This document shows positions 31,279-40,061 of a DNA stretch of 64,000 nt, piece after piece. Under the pieces are notes generated by a model. It did no database searches. It was not told the origin of the DNA and saw only the letters and a program-made list of their open reading frames with translations. A program made the translations under genes and the position numbers. Each line of letters opens with the position of its first letter. Position 1 is the stretch's first letter. Source of the DNA: Alteromonas sp. RKMC-009 (GTDB taxonomy: Bacteria > Pseudomonadota > Gammaproteobacteria > Enterobacterales > Alteromonadaceae); assembly GCF_003584565.2 (NCBI RefSeq), contig NZ_CP031010.1, positions 4,092,001-4,156,000 on the forward strand, given 5' to 3'.

Positions 31279-32294
31279 TTAAGTGTCTTCCCTGCATGAA
31301 ACGGTACCATTTCAGTGCCGTCCGGTAATGTAACCACTTCAGGCACCTGCCACGGAGAATTAACCAGCGTGATGGTGCCTTCATTTAATGGCAAACCATA
31401 GAAGTTTGCACCGTGAAGACTGGCAAAGCCCTCAAATTTATCCAGAATATTCAGCTCATCAAAAATTTCTGCATAAAGCTCAATAGCACTCCAGGCACTG
31501 TAACAACCGGCACAACCGCAGGCATTTTCTTTACGGTGTCGGGCGTGAGGCGCAGAGTCTGTGCCCAGGAAAAATTTAGGCGAGCCGGTGGCTACCGCTT
31601 CCTGCAACGCCTTCTGGTGAGTATTGCGTTTCAGTACCGGTAAACAATAGTTATGTGGACGTACACCGCCAACCAGTAAATCATTACGGTTCAGCAGAAG
31701 GTGCTGGGGCGTAATGGTCGCAGCCACATTATCACTGGCCTGCATCACGAACTCAGCGGCATCGGCGGTGGTGATGTGCTCAAATACAATCTTCAGTTCA
31801 GGAAAAGCTGCAACAATAGGACGCAGGTGGGTATCGATAAACACTTTTTCACGGTCGAAAATATCGATGTGGTTTTCCGTGACTTCGCCGTGGATCAACA
31901 GTAAAAGACCGTGTGCCTGCATGGCTTCGAACACAGGATAAAGTGCTTCAATGGCAGAAACGGCTGCATCAGAGTTAGTCGTTGCACCCGCCGGATATAA
32001 TTTACAGGCAACCACCCCGGCTGCTTTTGCCGCTGCTATATCTTCAGCAGTCGTCTGATTGGTCAGATAGAGCGTCATTAACGGCTCAAACTGACTACCC
32101 GCAGGTCGCGCTGCTTCAATACGCTGCTTATACGCAGTTGCCATTTCAGCATTGGTGACCGGCGGAACCAGATTCGGCATGACAATCGCTCTGGCGAAGC
32201 AACGGGCTGTTGCCGGTACGGTCTCGCCCAGCATATCGCCGTCGCGGAAATGTAAGTGCCAGTCATCGGGGGTGCGGATAGTTAACGTCTGCAT
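31251..32294 (-). CDS. pyrC: Dihydroorotase
   Basis: A 347-residue zinc amidohydrolase closing carbamoyl aspartate to dihydroorotate in pyrimidine synthesis. The metal ligands are visible in [10 protein letters not shown], the carbamylated-lysine segment [37 protein letters not shown] and [12 protein letters not shown]. Length matches class II E. coli PyrC (348). First gene of an unusual overlapping unit with the tandem binding protein and dbpA. Confidence 0.97.
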   Translation of the reverse strand: MQTLTIRTPDDWHLHFRDGDMLGETVPATARCFARAIVMPNLVPPVTNAEMATAYKQRIEAARPAGSQFEPLMTLYLTNQTTAEDIAAAKAAGVVACKLYPAGATTNSDAAVSAIEALYPVFEAMQAHGLLLLIHGEVTENHIDIFDREKVFIDTHLRPIVAAFPELKIVFEHITTADAAEFVMQASDNVAATITPQHLLLNRNDLLVGGVRPHNYCLPVLKRNTHQKALQEAVATGSPKFFLGTDSAPHARHRKENACGCAGCYSAWSAIELYAEIFDELNILDKFEGFASLHGANFYGLPLNEGTITLVNSPWQVPEVVTLPDGTEMVPFHAGKTLKWKLEQSLS

Positions 32295-32412
32295 CGGGTG
32301 TATTTTGCCTGTGTTGTCTGTTTCTCTGGCTAATTATGCCTGATAAGACGTCACTGTGCACGAATGTCGCGCACCTTGCTCAGGTAAAATGCGCGACAGT
32401 CTGACCCGGGTT

Positions 32413-32973
32413 TCAGGCTTTCTTTGTATAAGCGGCAATAATGACGATGCGGGTACCGTTTACACGGCCTTCAATGTGAAGCGGGTTATCACTTAAGCCA
32501 ATATTACGTACAGCCGTTCCCCGCTTTGCAGTGAATGTGGCGCCTTTCACGTTAAGATCTTTGACCAGATGAACGGTGTCACCGGCAGTCAGCGCGGTTC
32601 CGTTGCAATCCAGAGTCGGCTCACGGTTCAGATCCACCAGACCGGCCTCGCCCCAGGCGCGCACATTGTCTTCCAGATACGCAATGTCCAGCAAATCCTG
32701 CGCCCAGGTCTCTGATTTCAGCTTATTCAGCATGCGCCACGCCGTCACCTGTACCGGTGCAACAGGCGACCACACGGCTTCATTCAGGCAGCGCCAGTGG
32801 TCTGCATTTAATTCACTTTCGCCGTTTAACTGGTCACGGCAAACCTGACACGCAGCGATATGCGTATCCGCTTCACTGTCAGGTGAAAAAGGCACTTCGT
32901 ACAGTGCAACCAGGTCCTGACTGCCACACAACTCACATGCGCTGCCCGCACGGCTCATTACACGATTTTCCAC
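32413..32973 (-). CDS. PhnA-like zinc-ribbon protein
   Basis: A 186-residue protein with an N-terminal zinc ribbon (CELC near residue 13 and CQVC near 42) and a C-terminal PhnA domain from about residue 115, beginning LDCNGTALTAGDTVHLVKDL. E. coli YjdM/PhnA belongs to the same family; despite the name it is not the phosphonoacetate hydrolase and its role is unclear. It lies between pyrC and blc on the minus strand, each separated by more than 50 bases. Confidence 0.8.
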   Translation of the reverse strand: MENRVMSRAGSACELCGSQDLVALYEVPFSPDSEADTHIAACQVCRDQLNGESELNADHWRCLNEAVWSPVAPVQVTAWRMLNKLKSETWAQDLLDIAYLEDNVRAWGEAGLVDLNREPTLDCNGTALTAGDTVHLVKDLNVKGATFTAKRGTAVRNIGLSDNPLHIEGRVNGTRIVIIAAYTKKA

Positions 32974-33030
32974 AATTTACTCCGGTGAGGAAAAACCGCA
33001 ATTGTAGCAGGGTTTTATTTTCCGTGCCGC

Positions 33031-33561
33031 TCATTCAGCACGGTGCATATCCTGTTTAACGTAGATCAACTTACCGGTGTCGTAACCCAGTCCCTCTGCT
33101 TTACTTACCAGAGATCGCAGTAAATCCTCCTGCATCGACGGATTACGGGACAAGATCCACAAATAATCGCGATCGGGACCGGTCACCATGGCGTACTGGT
33201 AGTCTTCATCCAGCGCTATCACCACATAGCTGGCATAGAAAGGCCCGAAGAAAGACACTTTAAGGTGCGCGGTTTGTTCATCTTCTACGAACAGGGCCTT
33301 ACCTTCAGCCTCGTCCCATTTGTTATCTTCGCTGTCAAATCCACGGTTGATAACTTTCACACTGCCGTCATCAGCCAGAGAATAAGTCGCCGTCACCTGT
33401 GTAAGGCCCTCTTCAAAGGAATGGGGTAATCTTGCAATTTCGTACCAGGTACCAAGATATCTGTCGAGCCGGAAATCTCTTACCGGCTGTATGCCGTCCG
33501 GTTTAGACGTACAACCGGATATCGCAAACAAAGCAAAAATGAAAAAAGTGAATAAACGCAT
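33031..33561 (-). CDS. blc: Outer-membrane lipoprotein lipocalin Blc
   Basis: A 176-residue lipocalin, close to the 177 of E. coli Blc, which binds fatty acids and lysophospholipids. Signal peptide with lipobox FAISGC at residues 12-17, lipocalin motif YLGTWYEIARLPHSFEEGL, and the family segment TGPDRDYLWILSR. The frame continues upstream to 33639, but ATG 33561 starts the lipoprotein signal and has a GAG at eight bases. Upstream 33562-33681 is a short divergent promoter region shared with the YdhF-like gene. Confidence 0.93.
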   Translation of the reverse strand: MRLFTFFIFALFAISGCTSKPDGIQPVRDFRLDRYLGTWYEIARLPHSFEEGLTQVTATYSLADDGSVKVINRGFDSEDNKWDEAEGKALFVEDEQTAHLKVSFFGPFYASYVVIALDEDYQYAMVTGPDRDYLWILSRNPSMQEDLLRSLVSKAEGLGYDTGKLIYVKQDMHRAE

Positions 33562-33681
33562 AGCAGGCACTCTTACAATCAAATTAAATATGTTTAGCTT
33601 ACATACGATTGCAAACCCGATCCGGATACCTGAAAACATGTTAATCTGGCAAAAATAAACAAAACCAATTCAGGACTTTGC

Positions 33682-34635
33682 ATGTTATCTCACTATTTTC
33701 CCAACGCGAGTAGACTGGTCTACGGCTGTATGGGCCTCGGCGGTGACTGGGACAGCTCCCCGGTCACCCGTGAACATTACACGCAGGCCAGAGACGTCAT
33801 CGAAACAGCGCTTGAAAATAACATTACTGTTTTCGACCATGCCGATATTTATACACTGACCAAAGCGGAACAGGTATTCGGGCAAGTGCTAAAAGATGCA
33901 CCGTCGCTGAAAGATAAGATGATTCTGCAATCAAAATGCGCCATCCGCTTTGAGGATGAAGCCGGTCCCAAGCGCTATGACTTTTCTGCCAAATGGATAA
34001 CCGAATCTGTAGACGGAATTTTGTCCCGTTTGGGCATTGAGCAACTGGATATTTTACTGCTGCACAGACCTGACCCGCTGATTGAACTCAGTGAAGTTGC
34101 ACAAACCATTCATGATTTGCAGGCTTCAGGCAAAATTAAACACCTCGGTGTGTCTAACATGCACGGTCATCAGATTGCATTTTTGCAAAGTGCACTGGAT
34201 ACACCCATTGTCGCCAATCAGTTTGAAATGAGTCTGGCATTCCGCGACTGGGTAGAAGATGGCATTACCACTAACAGCGCCCACAACCGCAATATGGGCT
34301 ATGCGCCCGGAACCATTGAACATTGCATGCTGAATAAAGTGCAGTTGCAGGCATGGGGAAGCCTGGCACAGGGCCGGTATACAGGCGGCAAAGCTGAATT
34401 TGAAGAAGATGTTGCCACGGCGGCGCTGGTTACCAAACTGGCGGCAGAGTATGGTGTGTCACCGGAAGCCATTGTACTGGGCTGGCTGATGCGCCATCCT
34501 GCCGGCATTCAACCTGTGATCGGCACCACAAACCTGCAACGTATCAGACAGTGCACAGAGGCAACCAACGTCACCTTAAGCCGTGAACACTGGTACGCTC
34601 TGCTTGAGTCAGCCCGCGGCAGTGATGTGCCCTGA
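33682..34635 (+). CDS. ydhF: Aldo/keto reductase, YdhF-like
   Basis: A 317-residue oxidoreductase of the aldo/keto reductase superfamily. LVYGCMGLGGDWD, VFDHADIYTLTKAE (active-site Asp and Tyr), ILQSKCAIRF (Lys) and LLLHRPDPLIE (His) match E. coli YdhF in order. A GGA ribosome site lies before ATG 33682. Substrate unknown. It is followed by a terminator and by gloA2. Confidence 0.85.
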   Translation: MLSHYFPNASRLVYGCMGLGGDWDSSPVTREHYTQARDVIETALENNITVFDHADIYTLTKAEQVFGQVLKDAPSLKDKMILQSKCAIRFEDEAGPKRYDFSAKWITESVDGILSRLGIEQLDILLLHRPDPLIELSEVAQTIHDLQASGKIKHLGVSNMHGHQIAFLQSALDTPIVANQFEMSLAFRDWVEDGITTNSAHNRNMGYAPGTIEHCMLNKVQLQAWGSLAQGRYTGGKAEFEEDVATAALVTKLAAEYGVSPEAIVLGWLMRHPAGIQPVIGTTNLQRIRQCTEATNVTLSREHWYALLESARGSDVP

Positions 34636-34655
34636 GCGACTGACACCATCTATGT

Positions 34656-34685
34656 AAGGAGAAGCCCGCCGGTTTCTCCTTTTTT
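34656..34685 (+). terminator. Terminator after the YdhF-like gene
   Basis: AAGGAGAA (34656-34663) pairs with TTCTCCTT (34674-34681) around a GC-rich loop and is followed by a T run. It begins 21 bases after the stop codon. The gene following it, gloA2, has its own AAGGA ribosome site. Confidence 0.82.
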
Positions 34686-34712
34686 AAGGATTTTATCCCG
34701 CTAAGGAACACC

Positions 34713-35099
34713 ATGCTAAACGGCTTTCATCATGTTGCGATAATCTGCAACGACTATCCGGCTTCAAAAGCCTTTTACACAGACATACTGGGTTTCAGTG
34801 TTATTGACGAAAATTACCGTGAAGCACGGGATTCATGGAAGTGCGACCTCGCCCTGCCAGATGGCTCTCAGATAGAGTTATTTTCCTTTCCCGGCGCACC
34901 GGCAAGACCTTCACGCCCCGAGGCACAGGGATTAAGGCATCTGGCTTTTAAAGTCAGTGATATTGATAAGGCTGTGGCGCAGCTGACAGCACATGATGTC
35001 AGCTGCGAAGATATCCGTACTGATCCCTACACACAAAAACGTTTTACGTTCTTTCAGGATCCAGATGGTTTACCACTGGAACTGTACGAAATTAACTGA
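34713..35099 (+). CDS. gloA2: VOC family protein GloA2 (YaeR)
   Basis: A 128-residue vicinal oxygen chelate protein closely resembling E. coli YaeR/GloA2. Conserved stretches include FHHVAIICNDYPASKAFYTD, REARDSWKCDLALPDGSQIE and DPYTQKRFTFFQDPDGLPLE, with the metal ligands His, Glu, His, Glu in the expected places. Related to glyoxalase I, but the reaction of YaeR is not well defined. Convergent with the fructokinase gene, with four bases between stops. Confidence 0.9.
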   Translation: MLNGFHHVAIICNDYPASKAFYTDILGFSVIDENYREARDSWKCDLALPDGSQIELFSFPGAPARPSRPEAQGLRHLAFKVSDIDKAVAQLTAHDVSCEDIRTDPYTQKRFTFFQDPDGLPLELYEIN

Positions 35100-35103
35100 C
35101 ACG

Positions 35104-35994
35104 TTATGCGTCATGGTCCAGCAGCGCCAGCGCGCCATAAATGCCCGAGCGGGTTCCCAGCCCCGGCAGACAAATGATGTCGTCCAGACTCTTGCCCTGA
35201 GGGAAGACAATGTAATCCTTCAGGCTGGCTGACGTTTTATAAACAATACGCTCCATCATGCCCGTTTTCTGCATTACACCGCCACCGAACACGATTTTTT
35301 GGGCGCTGAAACCTACCATCAGGTTATGGCACAATTGCGCCAGCACGTCGGCAAGTTTATCCCAGGCTTCGTGATCATCCGGCAGCGTATCAGACGGCTG
35401 TCCCCAGATTTTACCCAGTGCCGTACCTGATGCCAGACCTTCCACACAATTACCGTGGAATGGGCAAACACCTTCAATGCCCTTTGGCGGGATGACCTTA
35501 AAATGGCCAATTTCAGGATGCACCAGACCATGCAGGGGCTTTCCGTTAATCACCACTCCGCCGCCGACACCGGTACCAACCGTTACATACACAGCCACGC
35601 TGGCTTCCTGCGCTGCACCCCAGCGATATTCCGCCAGCGCTGCAGCATTCACGTCGGTATCAATTTCAACCTCACAATCAAGTGCACTGGCAAAGTAAGG
35701 CGCTACAGACGCGAAGCTCCAGTGAGGCTTCGGCGTTTTGGTAATAAAGCCCCAGGTATCCGAGCTTTTATCCAAATCCAACGGACCAAAACTGGCAATG
35801 CCCATTTTCGAAAAGTGATAGCCTCTGGCCCGCTGTGCTTCAAAGAAACTGACACAGGCAGCTAAGGTTTCTTCCGGCGTCGTAGTGGGTATGCGGATTT
35901 CTTCAACAATATGCCTGCCAGCATCCACAATAGCGCAATTAAACTTTGTTCCGCCGGCTTCAATAACCGCATAATACTGATCAAGCAGCGCCAT
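35104..35994 (-). CDS. ROK family fructokinase
   Basis: A 296-residue sugar kinase of the ROK family, similar to Bacillus YdhR/GmuE-type fructokinases. Visible are the phosphate-binding VIEAGGTKFNCAIVD, DTDVNAAALAEYRWG with the catalytic Asp region, TVGTGVGGGVVINGK, and the zinc-binding HPEIGHF plus CPFHGNCVEGLASG. The ATG at 35994 has GAGG upstream and is preferred over a TTG at 36009; the start overlaps the MFS gene by 14 bases, implying coupling. In this context it would phosphorylate fructose released by amylosucrase. Confidence 0.9.
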   Translation of the reverse strand: MALLDQYYAVIEAGGTKFNCAIVDAGRHIVEEIRIPTTTPEETLAACVSFFEAQRARGYHFSKMGIASFGPLDLDKSSDTWGFITKTPKPHWSFASVAPYFASALDCEVEIDTDVNAAALAEYRWGAAQEASVAVYVTVGTGVGGGVVINGKPLHGLVHPEIGHFKVIPPKGIEGVCPFHGNCVEGLASGTALGKIWGQPSDTLPDDHEAWDKLADVLAQLCHNLMVGFSAQKIVFGGGVMQKTGMMERIVYKTSASLKDYIVFPQGKSLDDIICLPGLGTRSGIYGALALLDHDA

Positions 35995-37246
35995 ATTCAC
36001 TAGCCTCAATTTTTTCTAACTGACGTTGAGTCGGGTTCTTCAGATAATTAAATAACAGACCGGCAAACAGCAAACTGGCAAACACGGTGGCAACCATAAA
36101 GCCATATTTAGCATCGCCACCATTTGCGTCGCTGACCAGTCCCATGATGAACGGACCGGCCGCTGCTCCGGCTGCAGTGAAAAAGAGTATCACACCCGCC
36201 ACCGATCCGTGCTGATGTTTAGGAAAGCAACTGATGCCTTTTGAATTAAACGTCGGATAAATCACCGACATAAAGATACCGGTAAGCGGGAACAGATAAA
36301 GTGCCACCTGCTTGCCCCCCATCAGGCCGCCGGCAAAGCACACAACAATGGCGCCGCTGAATAACATCAGAACCAGTGCCCAGTTAAAATGACTCATCAT
36401 CCAGATCCCAACAAAGCGTCCGGCAGCACGAAGTATGAAAAAAGCGGTAACAGAATAAATGGCCAGAGTTTGGGCCGCACCGCCGGTATAACAATCATAA
36501 GTCGCTCTTAACGAGGCTGCGTCGCACACCAGATAGCTTGGCATCCACACATAAATCGCACTTTCCGCAGCAACATATAAAAAGGCACCGGTGGAAAAAC
36601 CCAGCGCATAGGGATTTTTAACCAGAGACAAACTTTGACGCACTGAGACTTTCTTAACGCTGTCGTCCTGATTGCGGGTATAAACCGGATATTTCACCCA
36701 CACCGCAACCACTATCAGAAATGTACAGATCCCGCCGGCGATAATGTACAGGTACTGCCAGGGCACACCCTTATGAATAAGCCAGGCAACGATCAGCGGG
36801 CCGATTATCGCACCCACTCCAAAGAAGGCCTCAGCACCGTTCATGGTAGCGGTATGCTGTTTCGTTGATGAGGAAATATCACCGATAAGCGCCAGCGCAC
36901 CTGTTTTAAAAATACCCACCGCAATGCCGGATAAGGTCATCAGGCTGACAATAAAAACAAAGTTGTTGGCGATAAAAAAGCTGTAGCACGCCAGACCGAA
37001 CACACTTAATCCGATTATGATGGTAGTTTTACGACCAAGGCGGTCAGCAAGAAACCCCAGTAACAAACCAGACATTGCAATACCCAGCATGGGCAGGGAA
37101 TGCATCAGACTTGCCTGAGCATTCGTGACATCAAACGCCACTTTCACTTCTTTAATTATTTCGCCCACAGAATCTGATGTCATTGCGAACATCATAAACA
37201 TTAAGTACGTAAGCCATCGAATGAACTGGCTGTTCGACTGTTGCAT
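35981..37246 (-). CDS. MFS transporter, probable sucrose permease
   Basis: A 421-residue inner-membrane transporter with about 12 hydrophobic segments and the MFS loop motif GFLADRLGRKTT after helix 2. It is translationally coupled to fructokinase and divergent from amylosucrase. No sucrose phosphotransferase or hydrolase is present, so uptake of intact sucrose by this permease is the simplest reading, but the substrate is inferred only from neighbours. Confidence 0.8.
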   Translation of the reverse strand: MQQSNSQFIRWLTYLMFMMFAMTSDSVGEIIKEVKVAFDVTNAQASLMHSLPMLGIAMSGLLLGFLADRLGRKTTIIIGLSVFGLACYSFFIANNFVFIVSLMTLSGIAVGIFKTGALALIGDISSSTKQHTATMNGAEAFFGVGAIIGPLIVAWLIHKGVPWQYLYIIAGGICTFLIVVAVWVKYPVYTRNQDDSVKKVSVRQSLSLVKNPYALGFSTGAFLYVAAESAIYVWMPSYLVCDAASLRATYDCYTGGAAQTLAIYSVTAFFILRAAGRFVGIWMMSHFNWALVLMLFSGAIVVCFAGGLMGGKQVALYLFPLTGIFMSVIYPTFNSKGISCFPKHQHGSVAGVILFFTAAGAAAGPFIMGLVSDANGGDAKYGFMVATVFASLLFAGLLFNYLKNPTQRQLEKIEASEYGAA

Positions 37247-37352
37247 ACGGCTGCCTCATAAACTGCAGATAAGGCAACCTGTGGCCCCTCACCTGAGGAT
37301 TAAATTTCAACTATTAACATTTTTTTATCATCACCTCGTCTAAACTTAACCA

Positions 37353-37383
37353 TTTAAACGTGTGAGACTTTTTCGATTAAGTG
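37353..37383 (-). promoter_or_regulatory. Candidate operator sites on the permease side
   Basis: CACTTAATCG, the half-site of the amylosucrase operator (37440-37449), recurs inverted at 37374-37383. A second CG-centred near match, TTTAAACGTGTGAG, lies at 37353-37366. These would serve the divergent permease-fructokinase operon. I could not choose a convincing promoter for that direction. Confidence 0.45.
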
Positions 37384-37429
37384 TAGACAATTTCTCCTGA
37401 GACACTAGAAATAAGTCATTCAGAATGTT

Positions 37430-37457
37430 TTGCAAAAATCACTTAATCGTTTAAGAT
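37430..37457 (+). promoter_or_regulatory. Amylosucrase promoter with LacI-type operator
   Basis: TTGCAA (37430-37435), a 16-base spacer and TAAGAT (37452-37457) form a candidate promoter. The spacer and -10 are occupied by CTTAATCGTTTAAG (37442-37455), which contains the CG-centred AANCGNTT core of LacI-family operators. A repressor bound there would block RNA polymerase directly. Confidence 0.6.
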
Positions 37458-37558
37458 AAAGTAACAGAACGTACAAACTCTGTAAACATCATTGTGAATC
37501 AAATGTGAATTCCAAACCGCCATCTTCCGGTGTTTACAGTGAAAGGCAGGAGTATAAA

Positions 37559-39508
37559 ATGAATTATGCCGCAGACAGTGAGCAGTGTTTAAGCCGTATT
37601 CTGGCTTCTGTGGATCTGTCCATGCTCAGTAAGCGCGACAGTGCAACCTTCGTCAGTCGTCTGGAAGCCCACTTCCCCACTTTATTCCAACGTTATACCT
37701 TTGTGTATGGTCATCAGTATGACTGTTATTACCATCTGCAAAAACTGGTAGAGCTGCTGCGAGACGGACTGAAAGCCCGTAAGCCAAAGTTAAAACAGCA
37801 GGATGCTGCCAAGCTGAAGGATCCCCGCTGGTATAAAGGCCAGGAACAAACCGGACTTGCCTGTTATGTCGATCTCATGGGTCCGACACTGAAAGATTTG
37901 CACCATAAAATCCCCTACTATAAAGCGCTGGGGATCACCTACATTCATTTAATGCCACTGTACGATTCACCCGAAGGTGACAGTGATGGCGGCTACGCAG
38001 TTTCCGATTACCGCAAAGTGAACCCGTCACTGGGTAATATGAAAGATCTTGAAGCTCTGTCAGATGCGTTGCAGGCAGAAGGCATAGACCTGGTGCTGGA
38101 TTTCGTTTTTAACCACACCTCAGACGAACACGCATGGGCGAAGGCTGCGCTGGCGGGGGATAAAACCTGTCAGAACTATTATTATCTGTTTGATGACCGT
38201 ACCATTCCTGATCAATACGAGCGGGATTTACGGGAAATTTTTCCTCAGGTTCGCAGAGGCAGCTTCACTTACAACGACACCATGGAAAAATGGGTGTGGA
38301 CGACGTTCAACAGTTTCCAGTGGGATTTAAATTACAGTAATCCGGAAGTGTTTAACGCCATCACTTCAGAAATGCTGTTTCTGGCAAACATTGGTTGCGC
38401 AGGACTGCGTCTGGACGCCCTCGCCTTTATCTGGAAAGACATGGGCACCAATTGCGAAAATCAGCCAAATGCCCACCGCCTGATCCAGGCATTCAACGCC
38501 TGCCTTCAAATCGTTGCGCCGGCCGTTGTATTCAAATCAGAAGCGATTGTGCACCCTGACGAGGTGGTGAAGTACATCGATAAGAAAGAGTGCCAGCTGT
38601 CTTATAACCCGTTATTAATGGCATTATTGTGGAACAGTCTCGCCACAAGAAAAACACGCCTGCTGACACAATCTCTGAAGAAGAGCTTTGTCATTCCCGA
38701 CGACACTACATGGGTAAACTATGTGCGTTGTCACGATGATATTGGCTGGACATTCGATGACGGCGTAGCCCATGAGATTGGTGTTAACCCTTATGATCAC
38801 CGTTACTTCCTGAACCAGTATTTCACCGGTCGTTTTGACGGTTCCTTCTCGTCAGGGGTACCTTTTGCAGAAAATCCGTCGAATGGTGACTGCCGTGTGT
38901 GTGGTTCACTGGCTTCACTTTGCGGACTGGAAAAAGCACTGGTCAGCATGGATCAGAATGCCATCGACACAGCCATAGAACGTATGCTGCTACTTTACGG
39001 CATTACCTTTTCTATCGGCGGTATTCCGCTTATTTATTCCAGCGATGAACTCGGTTTACTAAACGACTATAGCTACCGCGACAATCCGGCGAAGCGTCAT
39101 GATGACCGCTGGGTAAACCGTATAGCGGTTACTGATGCGCATATAGAAAATGTGATGAATCAGGATAAAGCGCCGGCTGGCCTTAATGAAGCCTGCCAAC
39201 GAAAAGTCTTCAATGGCCTGAAAACAATGCTGGACATCCGCAGGCAGCATGCCGTTTTCGGTGATGCCCGTACGGAAATTCTGGATACCGGTAATCATCA
39301 TTGCTTTGGTTTTGTCCGCTACAACCAGCAGGGCCAGAAGATGCTGGGCCTGTGTAATTTCAGCGAGCATGCACAGCAGGTAAGCGGCAATATTTTGAAT
39401 ACTATCGAACATAAACCGGCCCGGGACTTGTTAAGTGACAGCAAGCTCACTGGTCACGAACAGGTTATTTCACTGCGTCCCTATCAGTTAAGCTGGTGGC
39501 TTATCTGA
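37559..39508 (+). CDS. Amylosucrase
   Basis: A 649-residue glycoside hydrolase family 13 enzyme (subfamily 4) that uses sucrose to build an alpha-1,4-glucan and frees fructose. Starting from the ATG at 37559, which has AGGAG six bases upstream, the nucleophile falls at D286 (GLRLDALAF), the acid/base at E328 (VFKSEAIVHPDE) and the third acid at D393 (CHDDIGWTF), the same numbers as in the Neisseria polysaccharea enzyme. A sucrose phosphorylase-like or sucrose hydrolase activity cannot be excluded from sequence alone. Divergent from the permease-fructokinase pair and followed by a terminator. Confidence 0.92.
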   Translation: MNYAADSEQCLSRILASVDLSMLSKRDSATFVSRLEAHFPTLFQRYTFVYGHQYDCYYHLQKLVELLRDGLKARKPKLKQQDAAKLKDPRWYKGQEQTGLACYVDLMGPTLKDLHHKIPYYKALGITYIHLMPLYDSPEGDSDGGYAVSDYRKVNPSLGNMKDLEALSDALQAEGIDLVLDFVFNHTSDEHAWAKAALAGDKTCQNYYYLFDDRTIPDQYERDLREIFPQVRRGSFTYNDTMEKWVWTTFNSFQWDLNYSNPEVFNAITSEMLFLANIGCAGLRLDALAFIWKDMGTNCENQPNAHRLIQAFNACLQIVAPAVVFKSEAIVHPDEVVKYIDKKECQLSYNPLLMALLWNSLATRKTRLLTQSLKKSFVIPDDTTWVNYVRCHDDIGWTFDDGVAHEIGVNPYDHRYFLNQYFTGRFDGSFSSGVPFAENPSNGDCRVCGSLASLCGLEKALVSMDQNAIDTAIERMLLLYGITFSIGGIPLIYSSDELGLLNDYSYRDNPAKRHDDRWVNRIAVTDAHIENVMNQDKAPAGLNEACQRKVFNGLKTMLDIRRQHAVFGDARTEILDTGNHHCFGFVRYNQQGQKMLGLCNFSEHAQQVSGNILNTIEHKPARDLLSDSKLTGHEQVISLRPYQLSWWLI

Positions 39509-39515
39509 CCCTCAT

Positions 39516-39545
39516 GCGCCGGCTTCCCCTATGCCGGCGCTTTTT
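39516..39545 (+). terminator. Terminator after amylosucrase
   Basis: GCGCCGGC and GCCGGCGC form an eight-pair stem around a nine-base loop (39516-39540), followed by TTTTT. It starts eight bases after the stop codon. Confidence 0.92.
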
Positions 39546-39600
39546 CAAACCTTTTTAAGTTATTCATCGTAGTTATTTGAAAACCGGTGGTGAATAGTTC

Positions 39601-39627
39601 TTTACAATTCTGTAATTGGACTATAAT
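39601..39627 (+). promoter_or_regulatory. Candidate promoter of the small zinc-ribbon gene
   Basis: A perfect TATAAT (39622-39627) lies 15 bases after TTTACA (39601-39606), a short but possible spacing. A TTACA-ATTC-TGTAA palindrome (39602-39615) overlaps the -35 area. The resulting leader would be about 165 bases and contains an 8-pair inverted repeat CGATTTCT/AGAAATCG (39748-39770) close to the ribosome site. Confidence 0.5.
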
Positions 39628-39798
39628 CCCGTTAGTGCTTTCATCTGATCCTCCTTAAATGTCTTTTGCGGTTTTAGAAGTCCCGGCAACAGACGTGGAG
39701 AATTTAGCTGTTAATAACACTGTTAGTTGCAGATGCGACTGATATATCGATTTCTACGGAACAGAAATCGCGACTTCACTTTAAAATAAGGAAACGTT

Positions 39799-40008
39799 AT
39801 GAATGCTACCCTGGAGCAAGAATATCTTTGCCCGCATTGTAGTCATATCAATGCCATTGAACTGGATACGCACCGTGAGATGTACCGTGAAAAGTACACT
39901 ACCTGCGATAAGTGCGGTTCTCATCTGGAAGTGGTACCCGCCGATGGTATCGGCGAGAAAATCAATCTTATTGTCTCTTTAGCGTCTTCTGATATCGCGC
40001 TGCGATAA
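39799..40008 (+). CDS. Small zinc-ribbon protein
   Basis: A 69-residue protein with CPHC at residues 11-14 and CDKCG at about 36-40, a four-cysteine zinc ribbon like that of the short CPXCG-type proteins. An AAGGA ribosome site precedes ATG 39799 at six bases. It has its own promoter with a long leader and its own terminator. No function is assigned; small size suggests a regulatory or RNA/protein-binding role, which is speculation. Confidence 0.75.
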   Translation: MNATLEQEYLCPHCSHINAIELDTHREMYREKYTTCDKCGSHLEVVPADGIGEKINLIVSLASSDIALR

Positions 40009-40023
40009 TCTTCTCAAACATGC

Positions 40024-40050
40024 AAACTGCCTGTGTGCGCAGGCAGTTTT
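40024..40050. terminator. Bidirectional terminator between the zinc-ribbon gene and folE
   Basis: AAACTGCCTG and CAGGCAGTTT form a 10-pair stem around TGTGCG, with T on one side and A on the other, placed between two convergent genes. Confidence 0.9.
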
Positions 40051-40061
40051 CTTAATCTTAA

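Larger units (their letters stand above)
37247..37558. other. Divergent control region of the sucrose module
   Basis: 312 AT-rich bases between the permease and amylosucrase starts. Contents are the two operator-like sites and the amylosucrase promoter listed separately. No gene for the regulator is in or beside this region. Confidence 0.6.

Noticed and set aside
39621..39644. Seven-codon minus-strand ORF with a perfect AAGGAGG site
   Set aside because: It is very short, points toward the amylosucrase terminator and lies over the plus-strand promoter; the AAGGAGG is probably a by-product of the leader sequence.
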